The translations under genes were made by a program, and so were the position numbers. Shown one piece after another: positions 11,703 through 22,090 of a DNA stretch of 64,000 nt; positions within the stretch are counted from its first letter, which is position 1; every line of letters starts with the position of its first letter. This DNA comes from Pyxicephalus adspersus (taxonomy: Eukaryota; Chordata; Amphibia; Anura; Pyxicephalidae). The DNA lies in the NCBI RefSeq assembly GCF_032062135.1, contig NC_092858.1, positions 168,994,801 through 169,058,800 of the forward strand, given 5' to 3'. Under the pieces are notes generated by a model. That model was not told the origin of the DNA. It searched no databases and worked only from the letters and a program-made list of their open reading frames with translations.

Positions 11703-12500
11703 AAGCTAGAGCTGCTCTGCTGCCATCTAGTGGTCAGCCAGAAATAGTGACAAGCAGCCTCTATACAGACTAAATGTAGATAATAAAACTTTTTCAAAGT
11801 AAAAAACACATTATATTACCCATATATGATGGGGTGCTTGATGCTTTTTGATAATTCTTCGTGTGATGACTGTGACTTTATCTACTTTAAGAATCATTAC
11901 ATGAAATTTCCCCCAACTGAAAATGTTTAGAGAAGTTAAATCTAAAAGAAAACAATGTAATTGTGTCTTCAAGAATAAAAAACAATTACCAAGAATTCCA
12001 TGAGAATTCCCCCAAGTCACATGACAGATGTTGCTTGTAATAACTCGTGTTGTAATGAAATGCCCCATTGTGTCTGTGACCCTGTAATCTGTAAATCAGG
12101 CCGAAAAGACGCACCAACTTTCCCCCCCCAGTTTTGGGGAAGAAAAAGTGCGTCTTATACGGCAAAAAATACGGTATACAAAATTAAGCCGTCTTCCTCC
12201 AAGGAATGAGAAAAAGGAAGACATTTCAGTTCAATCCCAGAGCATCTTGTCGTCAGATTCCGGGACGGTGATGCCGTCCTCACCCGCTCTGTAGAATCTT
12301 CCTAGGATGGTGGCATCATCAGCAGATGCAGAAGAAAAGGAAGGGAACATATAATCCTACTTTTTTATGGATTGCTGGCTTCATCATTTATTTCTGTAGT
12401 GATACAGGGGGTAGGGCAACCAGGAAATCGGCACTGCCGGAAGTGTCAGATTCTACAAGATCTTTACTTAGCCACTTTTCAGTTTCTCTTTATCAAACGT
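11703..12500. other. Intergenic, no gene recognised
   Basis: A frame at about 12326-12787 is open but has no recognisable domain, and its second half runs through repeat DNA. Confidence 0.4.
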
Positions 12501-12840
12501 TCAGCTTTAAAGAGGAACTAAACTCAAAAGTCCCCGAAACAACAAAAATACACTTACCTTCCATCCCGCAGGGCCGTCTGACCCATCCGGAGGTCTCTTT
12601 TATCAGGTACCGCGTTGTCCTAGCATCCCTATCTGGGCTGGCACTCCGGGGGCCGCCATTATCGCCTCTTCTTCCTACGTCACCCGTCCCAGGATCGGGT
12701 GATGTAGGTGGGAAAAAAAACTTGCCGATCTCACTGCGCAAGCATTTTTTTGCTTTTGTCAAAAGGACTCCTTCTGCGCATGCCTGAGATGCTGGGGCAT
12801 GCGCAGAAGGAGCACCCAAGGGATCAGCAGATTACAGGGG
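12501..12840 (+). repeat. Frog-type dispersed repeat with a perfect 16-bp hairpin
   Basis: It begins with AAAGAGGAACTAAACTCAAA, related to short AAAGCGGAACTA segments elsewhere (for example near 27157). At 12769-12784 and 12796-12811 the arm TCCTTCTGCGCATGCC is present and perfectly inverted, with an 11-base loop. The element looks non-coding. Confidence 0.5.
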
Positions 12841-12954
12841 TGCCTTGATGTCCAGTTGGATCCCTTAGTACCGGGCTGCACAAATAAAAGTGATTGTGAC
12901 CACCCATGGTGCAAAGCTCCTAATGCGCCAGATTGGTGTCACAAAACCTATTCC

Positions 12955-13515
12955 TAGCATGTTAAAATGGTTAAGAAAAGACTGGCTTTAATATTTATCA
13001 ACTATTTTACCATGGGGGAACCTTTGATATTCTTTTCAGAGAACCCCTGACAATAATACCAGTATCCACAGCTGATGTGTATAGTGGTCAATGGGAAGAA
13101 TGTCACCCTTATAGATTATTATTACGTAGTATTTATAAAGCGCCAACATATTATGCAGCGCTGTACAAGGTCCATAGCCATGGCACTAGATGTCCCTCAA
13201 TTGGGCTCACAATCTAATGTCCCTATCATAGTCATATGTCATTAATACAGTCTAAGGTCAATTTTAGGGGGAAGCCAGTTAACCTAACTGCATATTTTTG
13301 GGATGTGGGAGGAAACCAGACTACCTCGAGGAAACCCACACAAACACAGAGAGAACCTGCAAACTCCATGCAGATAGTGTCCTGGCTGAGATCTGAACCT
13401 GGGATGCAGCACTGCAAAGGCCTTAGTGCTAACTACTGAGCCATCGCACAGATAGAAAAGAACATTGGTGTCAGTGGTATCTCTTAGGGAACCCCTAGCA
13501 ATGTTTGGAGGAAAA
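12955..13515 (-). mobile_element. hAT-like MITE, interrupted by a SINE
   Basis: The sequence matches, in inverted orientation, the MITE copies at 34877-35146 and 52885-53165, for example CAATGGGAAGAATGTCACCC and the GGGAACCCCT motifs. The match breaks at 13116 and resumes at 13450, with a SINE in between. Confidence 0.7.
13117..13449 (-). mobile_element. tRNA-derived V-SINE-like element, inserted in a MITE
   Basis: Read on the minus strand it starts in the tRNA-like region (TGGCTCAGTAGTTAGCAC), continues through the central GTTTGCAGGTTCTC and GGTTTCCTC segments and ends in the GCGCTTTATAAATAC-type tail with a TAA run. The short direct repeat AGAT at 13113-13116 and 13450-13453 fits a target-site duplication. 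Assignment to V-SINEs rests on the conserved central block. Confidence 0.75.
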
Positions 13516-14545
13516 CTGGTTTGATATAAACTGCTTTAAAGTATCAGATTTGTACATAACACCCAAAAAATAACAACACCTGATGACAAAATGTACCTTT
13601 TTTTTATTGGAAAAAAATAGTAATGGTAACTTTTTTGCACATTTACCCTATTTATCCTTAAATGACTTTCCCAACTCCGGAAATGGAAAATGATTTCTAT
13701 AAAAAGTATTGTAATTCTCTGAGTAAGTACGGTGTGACCAATCTATAGTAATCCCAGCCTTGATTTGTTTTATAGCAACACTGACATTGAAGCATTGTAA
13801 ATTGTTAATTCTGTTACATAAAACTGTGCTTTCCCATTTCATTTTTCACAATAAATGAAGTTGTAATCCCACTTATGTTTTCTCTTTACAAAACTCAAGT
13901 TTTATTTCATTGACCTGTCCATTGTAAATCCGAGGAATTGAAATTGTGCTACTGTAAAAAAAAAAGAAGAATCTAGACGCTTGTATGGTTTGTATCCTTT
14001 AAATTAAAAAAACTGTCATTAAATAAAAATCGGTCGCTGTGTTGGAATTGTTGAAGATTTCTGCTCATACAAATAAAACAGTAAAACGCTGAAGGTTAAA
14101 GGGTCGGTCCATCCATCCGTGATATTTTAGGGATGGTTGTCTCTTGTTGAGCCACTTAGTAGAATATCGGATCTCTCGGAAGTTCCACAAACAACCTATA
14201 GGTTGTTCACCCGATCATTTTTCTCTCACCTTGGTATATAAATATTATTATTAAACAAGATTTATACAGCGCCAACATATTATGTAGCTCTGTACATTAA
14301 ATAGGGGTATAATTCAACAAAGCAAAGCCTTATTACAATTTATGTAGCACATATACGGTATATGTGGGCACCTGATCATGACAATTCCATATGGCCAGGG
14401 TTAGTTTGGCACCTATCAAAAATATTGTTTTCCAGTTGTTATGGGGAACGAAACTGGAAGCAGTGCCCTCCACCATCCAAAATATGTTTACCTGAGCTCT
14501 CCCTGCACCCAATCTTTTTCCAAATAGCAACTTATCGGGCCCAAT
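13516..14545. other. AT-rich region, no gene recognised
   Basis: This lies downstream of ZBTB21 on the minus strand. It contains several AATAAA-type hexamers on that strand but is separated from the stop codon by repeats, so I cannot claim it as UTR. An L2-like tail (TACAGCGCCAACATATTATG) lies at about 14245-14305. Confidence 0.35.
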
Positions 14546-15004
14546 TTAACCTCCCTGGGGGTCCAATTATGTCAGTATTTTTACGCCAAAAGCGGTACAT
14601 TGTTTTGCATGGAAATGTATTTTACATTGTAGGCCCATAATTTGTAGGCATAACTCACTGAAATATGTCCAATATTTAATAAATTAATAAACTTTAAATA
14701 AAAAAAAAACAGAATTTGGTGTGCAAAAAATACTAAAACTTGTAATATAACTGTACAGTAGCATATATAATACATATTTATTATATATATATCTAATATA
14801 ATGATTCCTTTGTATTGGATTCAATACAAAGAAGATCAGAAGAGGACATGGCCCGAGGATGGGATCCGACGGACAGGACGCCTATGGGACCAGGTGTTTT
14901 TTTTTTAATGTTTTTAGCTACCCCAGGTGTGGCTCGGGGTTACTGCTTTTAGCATGTTTTTGTTTAACCCGAGCAACACTCTGGGTTACCGTCAGGGAGG
15001 TTAA
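14546..15004. mobile_element. TTAA-flanked MITE with CCTCCCTG termini
   Basis: The left end TTAACCTCCCTGG is mirrored by the right end CAGGGAGGTTAA, giving a TTAA duplication with matching termini. Together these suggest a piggyBac- or Kolobok-like non-autonomous element. Inside, CTTTGTATTG and CAATACAAAG (14808-14831) form a perfect 10-bp hairpin with a GATT loop. Confidence 0.65.
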
Positions 15005-15167
15005 TAAAGCTCCCCAAAGCTGGAGGAGATACACTTTCAATGGTAAACTTGGGTAAGCCAGCAAACCTGGAATTCCATTCCATTTTTTTGGATCACGTAG
15101 ATTCACTGATGTAAGTGTATCCTCTCTGGTTTTGGAGAGCTTTAATAAATCAGGCCCATCATGTCTT
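15001..15167. mobile_element. Foldback MITE copy (TTAATAAAGCT family)
   Basis: It carries both arms of the family described at 20369-20572: AATAAAGCTC...GATACACTTTCA on the left and AAGTGTATCCTCTC...GAGAGCTTTAATAAATC on the right. It abuts the TTAA MITE on its left. Confidence 0.6.
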
Positions 15168-15239
15168 GTTCTGCAATATACCTGTGTGAAAGCCGCCATC
15201 TTGGTAGAGGCAAGGCTTTGATTTCTTATTGCAGAGCTT

Positions 15240-15540
15240 CCAGCAGCACAGATCTCACTGGAGCCCTGTACAGATGTCCAATGGATGTCAGATGATTGTT
15301 GCTGGAAACAATCTTTTGTGATCATTTCCAGTGACAGATGAACAATCGAGCTCTGTACACACAGCACTGTTCTGTTCTATGGAGAGGGGATGAGTAAGCT
15401 GTACCCTGCTGTGTTCACTTCCACAGCGGTCATTCCCAATCAGTCATTAATTTATCCACCATGACCTCAGGGGATCACATGTCAGATTTTCACTCAAGTT
15501 GTGAATCATCTGACGTGTATATCGCTTTAATCCAGCACAG
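15240..15540 (+). repeat. Decayed relative of the 363-692 element
   Basis: Shares GGAAACAATCTTTTGTGATC, a degenerate GATCATTTCCAGTGACAGAT and CTCTATGGAGAGGGGA with the better copies at 363-692 and 29119-29466. Fragments of the same motif occur near 21800 and 58815. Confidence 0.45.
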
Positions 15541-15789
15541 CCTTATATTTCACACTGCAGCTGTACAGCTAATGGTCTAGAGCCTCTGACATACTAGGCA
15601 ATCTACTTTTTAGGAAGAATTCTAAACATATTCTAGATTTTTTTTTAGGGTACTGCTTAGGCACCTGTAACAATTCCGGATAATCTCTATCATACAGCAA
15701 ATCGTCTTTTTTTTTTTGTACAGGTCAAGTTCAGCCTTTTACAGCCAGCAGCAAAGGGAATCACTTTGTAGACAACAGTGCACTTTTAA

Positions 15790-16430
15790 CCCTCTAATAT
15801 CCAGTATTCTCCCCAGAATTTGTTTAGGCTGGGTGGTAAGAAGCTGTAGGTGGGACGGCAGCCCATGTATTGAGACCCCAACTTTTTAGAAACCACCCAA
15901 AAAGGGTCTGGGGAGAACACTGGGAAGGTTGTGTGTACAAAGCCAGCTTCATAAAGACACGGAGGTTTTATTAGCTTAGCATGGAAGTAATTGATTGGCC
16001 TGCACACACTCTAAAATCTTTGCAGAAGGGTGTTATAGACAGGACAGTGTTATCCTCAGAGCCTTTTTAGCTGGGTGGACCACCCGGATCTTTTCAGTAA
16101 CCACCCGGCTGTTTTTGAGTGGTTACCTAGGAGCTGGGTCACAATACAGTTATGTCATCTTGGCACAGCCAATCAAGATGGGCAAAGATCGTCTTTAGGA
16201 AATAAAGAAAGAAGACAGCGGTGTCCTGCGATAGGGGGCAGGTGAATTTCCTGGGTTTAGTTCTGCTTTCTAAGCCGAGAAGGAAGAAATTGTAGGTGGG
16301 GGATGTCTGCTGTATTGTCACCCAACTTTTCAGTAATCACCCATAAACAGCTGGGTGGTTACTGAAAAGTGCTGAGTGGGTGTGTCCAGCTTAAAGGGGC
16401 CGGGGAGAACACTGAAGGTGGTGTGGTGGC
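15790..16430. repeat. Dispersed repeat with CACCCAGCTG core; contains an 18-bp hairpin
   Basis: Two or three pieces of the family seen at 3330-3705 lie here. ACTTTTCAGTAATCACCC at 16325-16342 pairs with GGGTGGTTACTGAAAAGT at 16353-16370, with one mismatch and a 10-base loop. The repeated phrase GGGGAGAACACTG marks the family. Confidence 0.5.
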
Positions 16431-17215
16431 CATATTGTCTTGGTCAGGTGTCCACAAAGCTTTGCATTAGAATGTAAGGATAGAGAAGTAACTAGGGAAT
16501 AGGAGCCATATAGAATAGTTGGTTGATTTAACCTTCTGATATATCAGCTTCAGGTGGACCCACCCTTTAATCACAAAATCTGAACTATTCAAAAAAAAAA
16601 AAAAAAAAAAGGATATTCATAATTATAGTTATCAAGTCTTCAAAACCACGTGATATCTTGTTGATCCAAATACTCAAACAATATTGATTTTTTTTCTACC
16701 ATTGCTAATCTAATAGCACAGCACAGAACCATCTGTCGGCCAGATAAAGACAAAAAGATTCACCATAAAATGTGACTTATGAGCTGAGGTTCTCGTATTG
16801 ATTATTGCTACAAGATAACTAAAAAGTTACATCATCTTCCACTGAATGCAGAAAATAAAATTAGAACGTTCTAAAGAAAAATAGAGGTCAGTTAACTAAA
16901 ACTTCAAAAGCAAAAAGTCTCTCACCACAATCGATGAATGGTTGAAACTTTTTATGTAAGCGAGGGTGAGGTAAGGGGCTCCATGCAAACGGATAATGTA
17001 AGACAAAATGCGGATTGGGTGGGGGTGTTTAGTTGACTAGTCGATTTAAGACCAAATTACTGCACACCATTGATATTCTAGCAACACCAACAAAAATAAA
17101 AATCACTTGATGTTAAAATTTTCAGAGGTCTTCTACTGTTAGCTCGTCAGTAGCAACTGTCAGAGAAAATTAAAAAGAAAAAAAAAAAAAAAACATGTAT
17201 TGTAGCACCGAAGGT
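16431..17215 (-). other. ZBTB21: Probable ZBTB21 3' UTR
   Basis: Directly downstream of the ZBTB21 stop. It is AT-rich and starts with a homopolymer T-run on the coding strand (17178-17195 on the plus strand). A long A-run lies near 16590-16611. Where the transcript ends was not determined. Confidence 0.45.
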
Positions 17216-20200
17216 TCAGTTGTGCGTTTGCTCGTGACTCCACAAACTGAACGCAGTCTTAAAGGTCCTGTGACACAATTTACACATGAACTGTCGTTTG
17301 AAGGTTATGGCTGAAAGAGGTGGGGCGTGGTAAAAAAGAGTGTCTGATTCTTGAGGAGCAAAGCCCTTCTCGTTTCCTCCTGATTTTTCTGGAACAGCCT
17401 GGCGTTTCTCTGGCTCGATCGGTGCTATTTTCGGGGGCGGAGGTGGTGGCGGAGGAGGAGGAGGTGGAGATGGAGAGCTCACAGGAGCGCAAGCTTCTGG
17501 CTCTTTAAAAGAAGACGAATCTTCTCCCTGTGCCATGTGCGACTGAAAGTGGCTCCAAAGTCGAAAATTCGTCCGGAAGGCTTTGTTGCATACGTGACAG
17601 ATGAAAGGCTTGACTGAGCACAAGAGTTCCTGGTGGCGTTCCAGTTGTTTATGAACTGTAAACATTTTCCCGCATTTTTCACACGACCACATGCCACGCT
17701 CAGAGCCGGTCATGTCTTCCTTTTGACCATAGGCCGCTTCTGAGCTATCGTCCATCTCGTCCGGAGGTTCTTCCTTGATTTTTACACTGAACGGTTTTGA
17801 AACGCTGAGATCCTCGGGGAGACAGTTGGAATCCTCAGAATCGAAGTTCATGTGCTCCGAGGAATCGCTATAAACGCCGTCGTCTTTCGATGAAACAAAG
17901 CTATTCCCTTTGCCAGAGTCGGTCAAAGACTGCAACCTCGGCAGGTTGCCAACCTCTCCGTTGTGATCGAGCACAGGCAGTGAAAAGTTTTCCGTTGGCG
18001 CCATTGTGTTTTGGTTGTGGACTTCGACTTGATGGCGCCAAATGCTGAAAGAAGATTTAAATGTTCGCATGCACTCGAGGCATGTCAGCTTCTTATATTC
18101 ACACTTTGGTTCGTGTTCATTTTTCTGCTCTGGGGTTGAAAACCGAAGGCTACAGTAAGGGCAGAGCGTAGCATTTCTGCACATGCGTTCATGATTTCCC
18201 TGTTCTAGAAATGAAGCAAACTTTACATTGCAAAGTCGGCAAGGATACACTTCCTTACTTTCCACTGGGCTCTTCGGCGGAGAGGCTACCTTAGGCCTGA
18301 TAGCCTTGTGGCTATATGTTGATCTTTCCTCCGGATGCATTTTCAGGTGTTGTTTGTATTGCGTAAGAAATCGGTAAGATTTCCCACACTGGTTGCAAGT
18401 GAAAGCAGCTTTAGTTCTCGATCTGAAATTCCTTTTCATGGCTTGTGCTTGGCTACTAGATCCAGGAAAGCCGGACTTGCTTCGCCTCAACTTAAACATA
18501 AGTGCTTTTTTAATTTCCCGTTCCCTTACAATGTCTATCAACTTCCTTTGGAACTTTTCGTCCAAAACCGTTTGTGAATTTGAAGCGGGCGATGGATTTC
18601 TCATTATGCCGTGTTGCGTCTGACAGTGCGTCCACACTTTAAAGTTTGTGTGGAACCTTTTGTAGCAGATATCACACGAGTAGGGTTTTTCGGGGTTGTG
18701 GTACATGTTAACGTGACGATGAAGACCAGCTGTCGATCTGAAAATTTTAAGGCAGTGTTTACATTTGAATTTTTTGTTCTGAAGGACATCTGGTGTCGCG
18801 ATAACCATCTCCTTGCTGTCGTCTGAATCGGAGAAATCGCCAGGAGCTGTGGAGTCTTCTGCAAAGTTACCGTCGGATTCGGGAGAACTACTTCTTTTCA
18901 ACTTTACTCTTAAAGGGGGTATTCTTTTCTCTGGCTGGGATTTCCGTTTAGCTGAATGCGAACTTAAAAAAGAGTCTGTGGACCGAGCAGGAAACGTCCT
19001 ACTTTTCTCTCCTACGGTTATTTGGATTACCTCTGATGGTTCTGAAGCTGGGCTGTTAGGTTCAGTCTTTATGCACAAGTTATTCTCTCTAGACATAGAC
19101 TGCGATAAAATAAAAGACCTTAGAGGATCCGTCGCCTTTTCCTGCTCTTTGTCTCGGATACCAAGTTTATCTATAGCCCCTTTTATCGTGTGCCTTTGGG
19201 AAATTCCAGTAGGGACATCATAATCTGGACCATCACGTGGGGATGACGTTCTATGAACGTCGATACTTTGCGAGTAAGCGGGAACCTGACTGTCCATAGA
19301 TAATGATCTCCGAAGAAGACTCTTAACAAGCGGACCGCTACGGTCAATCTGTTGTCCTGAGGATCTGATAGAAGGCGCTCCAAGTCCTATCTGAGGATAA
19401 CATAGAACGCTTTTTTCGTCTTTCACTTCCGAACCTTCTTTTTCGGGTTTATGTGATGTATATAAAGATTCGGTGGAGGAAAGCAAAGACGCGGATGCTA
19501 ATTTCTTCTTCATGATCTCATTCCCTCTTGGATGAGGATGGTGGTTAAGATCATCATCGTGTCCTTCAGACGCCTTCTGATGAAATGTTGCTTTTCGCTT
19601 CAGCGAACCGCTTAGAGGTTGCTCACCTGAGTTAGAGGAGCCGTGCCACTTCCTTTCAGATGACAAGAAATTGGCAAGGGAATCCCCTGGTCGCATTTGA
19701 TGCCTAACAGAAGTTGCTTTCCCCACAGACGTTGAAGGCTTCGTCTGGCTTTTGTCCTGATTGCACAAGTCCCTATTTTGTGCCTCGTTACGGCTTTGAC
19801 AGACAATGACGCTCCGTTGCTGAGCCCCGCTTTCATCTTCCTCTTGAACAGTTGATATTTTGTTGGAAGAAGAAAATGGCGCCTGTGGGGTTTTAGAAAG
19901 AATATTTGTCAGAAAACTTATTCCCAAGCTGTATCCCAGTTCCTGAACCGCCGCCAGACTTCCTTTCTCCACAAACAACGATGAGGAATAGATGTAGTTT
20001 AGGACGTTGTCGAAGGAGTCGGCTTCGCAAAAGTCGAGCTGAAAGACAGTTTGCGATTCATTGTTTTTGTCCATGAACAAACTGTGGAAGTATTCGCTGC
20101 TGGACGCCAACACATTTTTGTGCGCTCGGAATTTCTGGTCTCCGACTATGAGGAGGACGTCGCACAGCTGACCTTTCAGACGTTCTTCATTCAACGAACT

Positions 20201-20251
20201 GAGAATGGAGATGGCGTGAGCTGGGTTTATGTAATGTAGGAGGCCATCCAT
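17216..20251 (-). CDS. ZBTB21: ZBTB21, BTB/POZ zinc finger transcription regulator (complete coding exon)
   Basis: A single 1,011-codon frame from ATG at 20251 to a stop at 17216, with no frame breaks. Residues 1-125 are a BTB/POZ domain (GQLCDVLLIVGDQKFRAHK at 27-45), used by this family for dimerisation and co-repressor binding. Nine C2H2-type fingers lie at about 495-518, 524-547, 617-639, 669-691, 697-717, 722-745, 855-878, 884-905 and 990-1011; some are C2HC variants. The protein ends SLWSHEQTHN within the last finger. Two sumoylation-type motifs are visible, IKTEP (394) and IKEEP (825). A run of about 15 prolines lies near 927-941. The length is slightly below the roughly 1,066 residues I recall for the human protein. 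The protein is expected to be nuclear and usually repressive, as known for human ZBTB21 (ZNF295). The start is set by the BTB domain and by a splice acceptor 15 bases upstream. Confidence 0.96.
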   Translation of the reverse strand: MDGLLHYINPAHAISILSSLNEERLKGQLCDVLLIVGDQKFRAHKNVLASSSEYFHSLFMDKNNESQTVFQLDFCEADSFDNVLNYIYSSSLFVEKGSLAAVQELGYSLGISFLTNILSKTPQAPFSSSNKISTVQEEDESGAQQRSVIVCQSRNEAQNRDLCNQDKSQTKPSTSVGKATSVRHQMRPGDSLANFLSSERKWHGSSNSGEQPLSGSLKRKATFHQKASEGHDDDLNHHPHPRGNEIMKKKLASASLLSSTESLYTSHKPEKEGSEVKDEKSVLCYPQIGLGAPSIRSSGQQIDRSGPLVKSLLRRSLSMDSQVPAYSQSIDVHRTSSPRDGPDYDVPTGISQRHTIKGAIDKLGIRDKEQEKATDPLRSFILSQSMSRENNLCIKTEPNSPASEPSEVIQITVGEKSRTFPARSTDSFLSSHSAKRKSQPEKRIPPLRVKLKRSSSPESDGNFAEDSTAPGDFSDSDDSKEMVIATPDVLQNKKFKCKHCLKIFRSTAGLHRHVNMYHNPEKPYSCDICYKRFHTNFKVWTHCQTQHGIMRNPSPASNSQTVLDEKFQRKLIDIVREREIKKALMFKLRRSKSGFPGSSSQAQAMKRNFRSRTKAAFTCNQCGKSYRFLTQYKQHLKMHPEERSTYSHKAIRPKVASPPKSPVESKEVYPCRLCNVKFASFLEQGNHERMCRNATLCPYCSLRFSTPEQKNEHEPKCEYKKLTCLECMRTFKSSFSIWRHQVEVHNQNTMAPTENFSLPVLDHNGEVGNLPRLQSLTDSGKGNSFVSSKDDGVYSDSSEHMNFDSEDSNCLPEDLSVSKPFSVKIKEEPPDEMDDSSEAAYGQKEDMTGSERGMWSCEKCGKMFTVHKQLERHQELLCSVKPFICHVCNKAFRTNFRLWSHFQSHMAQGEDSSSFKEPEACAPVSSPSPPPPPPPPPPPPKIAPIEPEKRQAVPEKSGGNEKGFAPQESDTLFYHAPPLSAITFKRQFMCKLCHRTFKTAFSLWSHEQTHN

Positions 20252-20266
20252 GATTCTGAAGAAACC
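20252..20266 (-). other. ZBTB21: ZBTB21 exon 2 5' UTR and splice acceptor
   Basis: On the minus strand TTTGTTTGTAG precedes GGTTTCTTCAGAATC and then the ATG. This is a good pyrimidine-rich acceptor whose AG lies at 20268-20267. It shows that the coding exon is preceded by an intron. Confidence 0.8.
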
Positions 20267-20368
20267 CTACAAACAAAACGAGAAAGAAAAATATACATGA
20301 AAGACTTTGTAATACCGCTACATATTCTTTTAATATTACTTAATATCATGCTATGTGCCAAAAGAACG

Positions 20369-20572
20369 AGCCTGATTTATGAAAGCTCTTCATGGCAGGA
20401 GAGGATAAACTTTCATCAGTGAATTTGGGTGATCCAGCAAACCTAGAATGGATTTCCTAAAAGTCATTAGTTAGTAACTGTTTTCAGATCCATTCCAGGT
20501 TTGCTGGATCACGCAGGTACACCGATGAAAGTGTATCCTCTCCAGTCTTTGAGAGCTTTAATATTAGGCCCA
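20369..20572. mobile_element. Foldback MITE with arms of about 80 bp
   Basis: The left half (GGAGAGGATAAACTTTCATC, GATCCAGCAAACCTAGAATG) is repeated in inverted form in the right half (CATTCCAGGTTTGCTGGATC, GAAAGTGTATCCTCTCC). The whole element can fold on itself around a spacer of about 35 bp. Further copies lie at 15001-15167 and 42845-43028, with partial ones at about 43080-43195 and 45030-45125. Confidence 0.8.
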
Positions 20573-20924
20573 ATGTGACATCTCATATTGAAAACTGACA
20601 ATAATAACAAGGTGTATACGAATGTGCTGTCTGCACTGACTGTGAGCTCCTTTAAGTCCCACTATGAACAACTGGCTGGCGAACAGGTAGTTTGTTAGTA
20701 CAGAAAAAGACAGACGCTGTCATTTCTGCAATAACCGTTTTTACCTGTCTAATCGCCACCCAACTGTCAAATTTCACTGAAAAACTGCATGTGCGCCTCA
20801 GCATTTATTAGCAGGGATATGGCGAACTGAATGAACTCCTGCTTGTTAGTGTGGGAGTAACGTCATCCCGGCCCAGCCAATCAGGATGGCTGAAGATTGT
20901 ATTCAGGAATAGAAAAAAAGAACA

Positions 20925-21055
20925 GTATTTATATAGCGCCAACATATGACGCAGCACTGTACATTAAATAGGGGTAGCAAATGACAGACAGATAGAGACA
21001 GTGACACAGGAGGAGGAGGAGGAGGAGGAGGAGAGAACCCTGCCCTGAAAAGCCT
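20925..21055 (-). repeat. L2-like 3' tail with (GGA)n
   Basis: ATTTATATAGCGCCAACATA and a CATTAAATAGGGG block are followed by the segment that here carries eight GGA units. This is the inverted 3' tail common in this window. Confidence 0.7.
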
Positions 21056-22090
21056 AAAGTCGAGACGGCAATGACAGGGACAGGTAAGTATCGTGGGTTT
21101 GGTTCCGCTTTAAGGTGATTAAAGTAAATGTGTGGCTAGATCTACATCTGCCCTTTAAAGCAGGCCTATCATCAAAACTTTTACATTATATAAAAGCGTA
21201 GATAGAATGGGAGCGCAGTGCCTCCCAGGGTACCACCATCACGCATCACAGGAGGCTCCTGGCTGCTCTATATGCACATGCCTGTTCTCAGGGCCTTTTT
21301 TCTACATTGGGGGAAAACAAGCCGCTCTCACACATGCACAGTGGGATCTGCATTTTGATTCCCCTTTTACAGCAGGATATATCACCCGCTCTTACTCCTG
21401 TGCAGTGTGAGATCAGGTGAAGTAGCCAGAAGATGGCGGCACCTAGCGCTTCCTGCGCACCGGGAGAAAGGAGGATTCCAGGACAGCACGGGACCGAATC
21501 GAGGACATCTCCAGGCGGATCAAAGGATCTGCGGAATTAAAGGAACTCTTGGAAACCCACCACAAACACTCACCTTCCCCCTACTCCTTCATCACTCCAA
21601 GCATCTGCTGGAGCCCTGAGTCTAATCCCTGCCAATGCTCCATGTGTTGAGCCGTCTTCCATTAATCATGTGACAAGGTTTGAGCCTGGGGATTGGCTCT
21701 GGGAGGAACGAGAAATGGTGACATGACAGTCACATGCTCCCCCATACCTGGAAGTGCTTATTATTATTATAGTGATGGAATGATCAGAAAGGGGACTTAC
21801 ATGATCATTTCCAGTGACAGATGAATGAACAGGTGCTGTATGGAGAGAGGTGGGGGGTGGATGGGCGAGCCTTAATAAGTACGTGGTGTAGGAAGTTAGA
21901 CTTCACTTGCAACATGCTGCCACCAGTTTAGTGCAGTAACTAGGCAGCTTCCATATCTGTAGGTAATCACTAGTTAATAGGATTATAATATTCGAAATTT
22001 CAATAGCACTCTTGTATAGTAAGAATAATAGGTCCTTGCAGAAAATATGAGAATTTGAAGCTATTTAGTGACAGGTTCCCTTTAAGGGAA
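21056..22090. other. Intronic, no feature recognised
   Basis: Within the ZBTB21 5' intron. A fragment of the GATCATTTCCAGTGACAGAT family lies near 21800. No exon was identified. Confidence 0.4.

Noticed and set aside
13117..13449. Possible tRNA gene from A-box and B-box like motifs
   Set aside because: The motifs belong to the tRNA-derived head of a SINE; no tRNA cloverleaf can be formed. The same applies to the other SINE copies.
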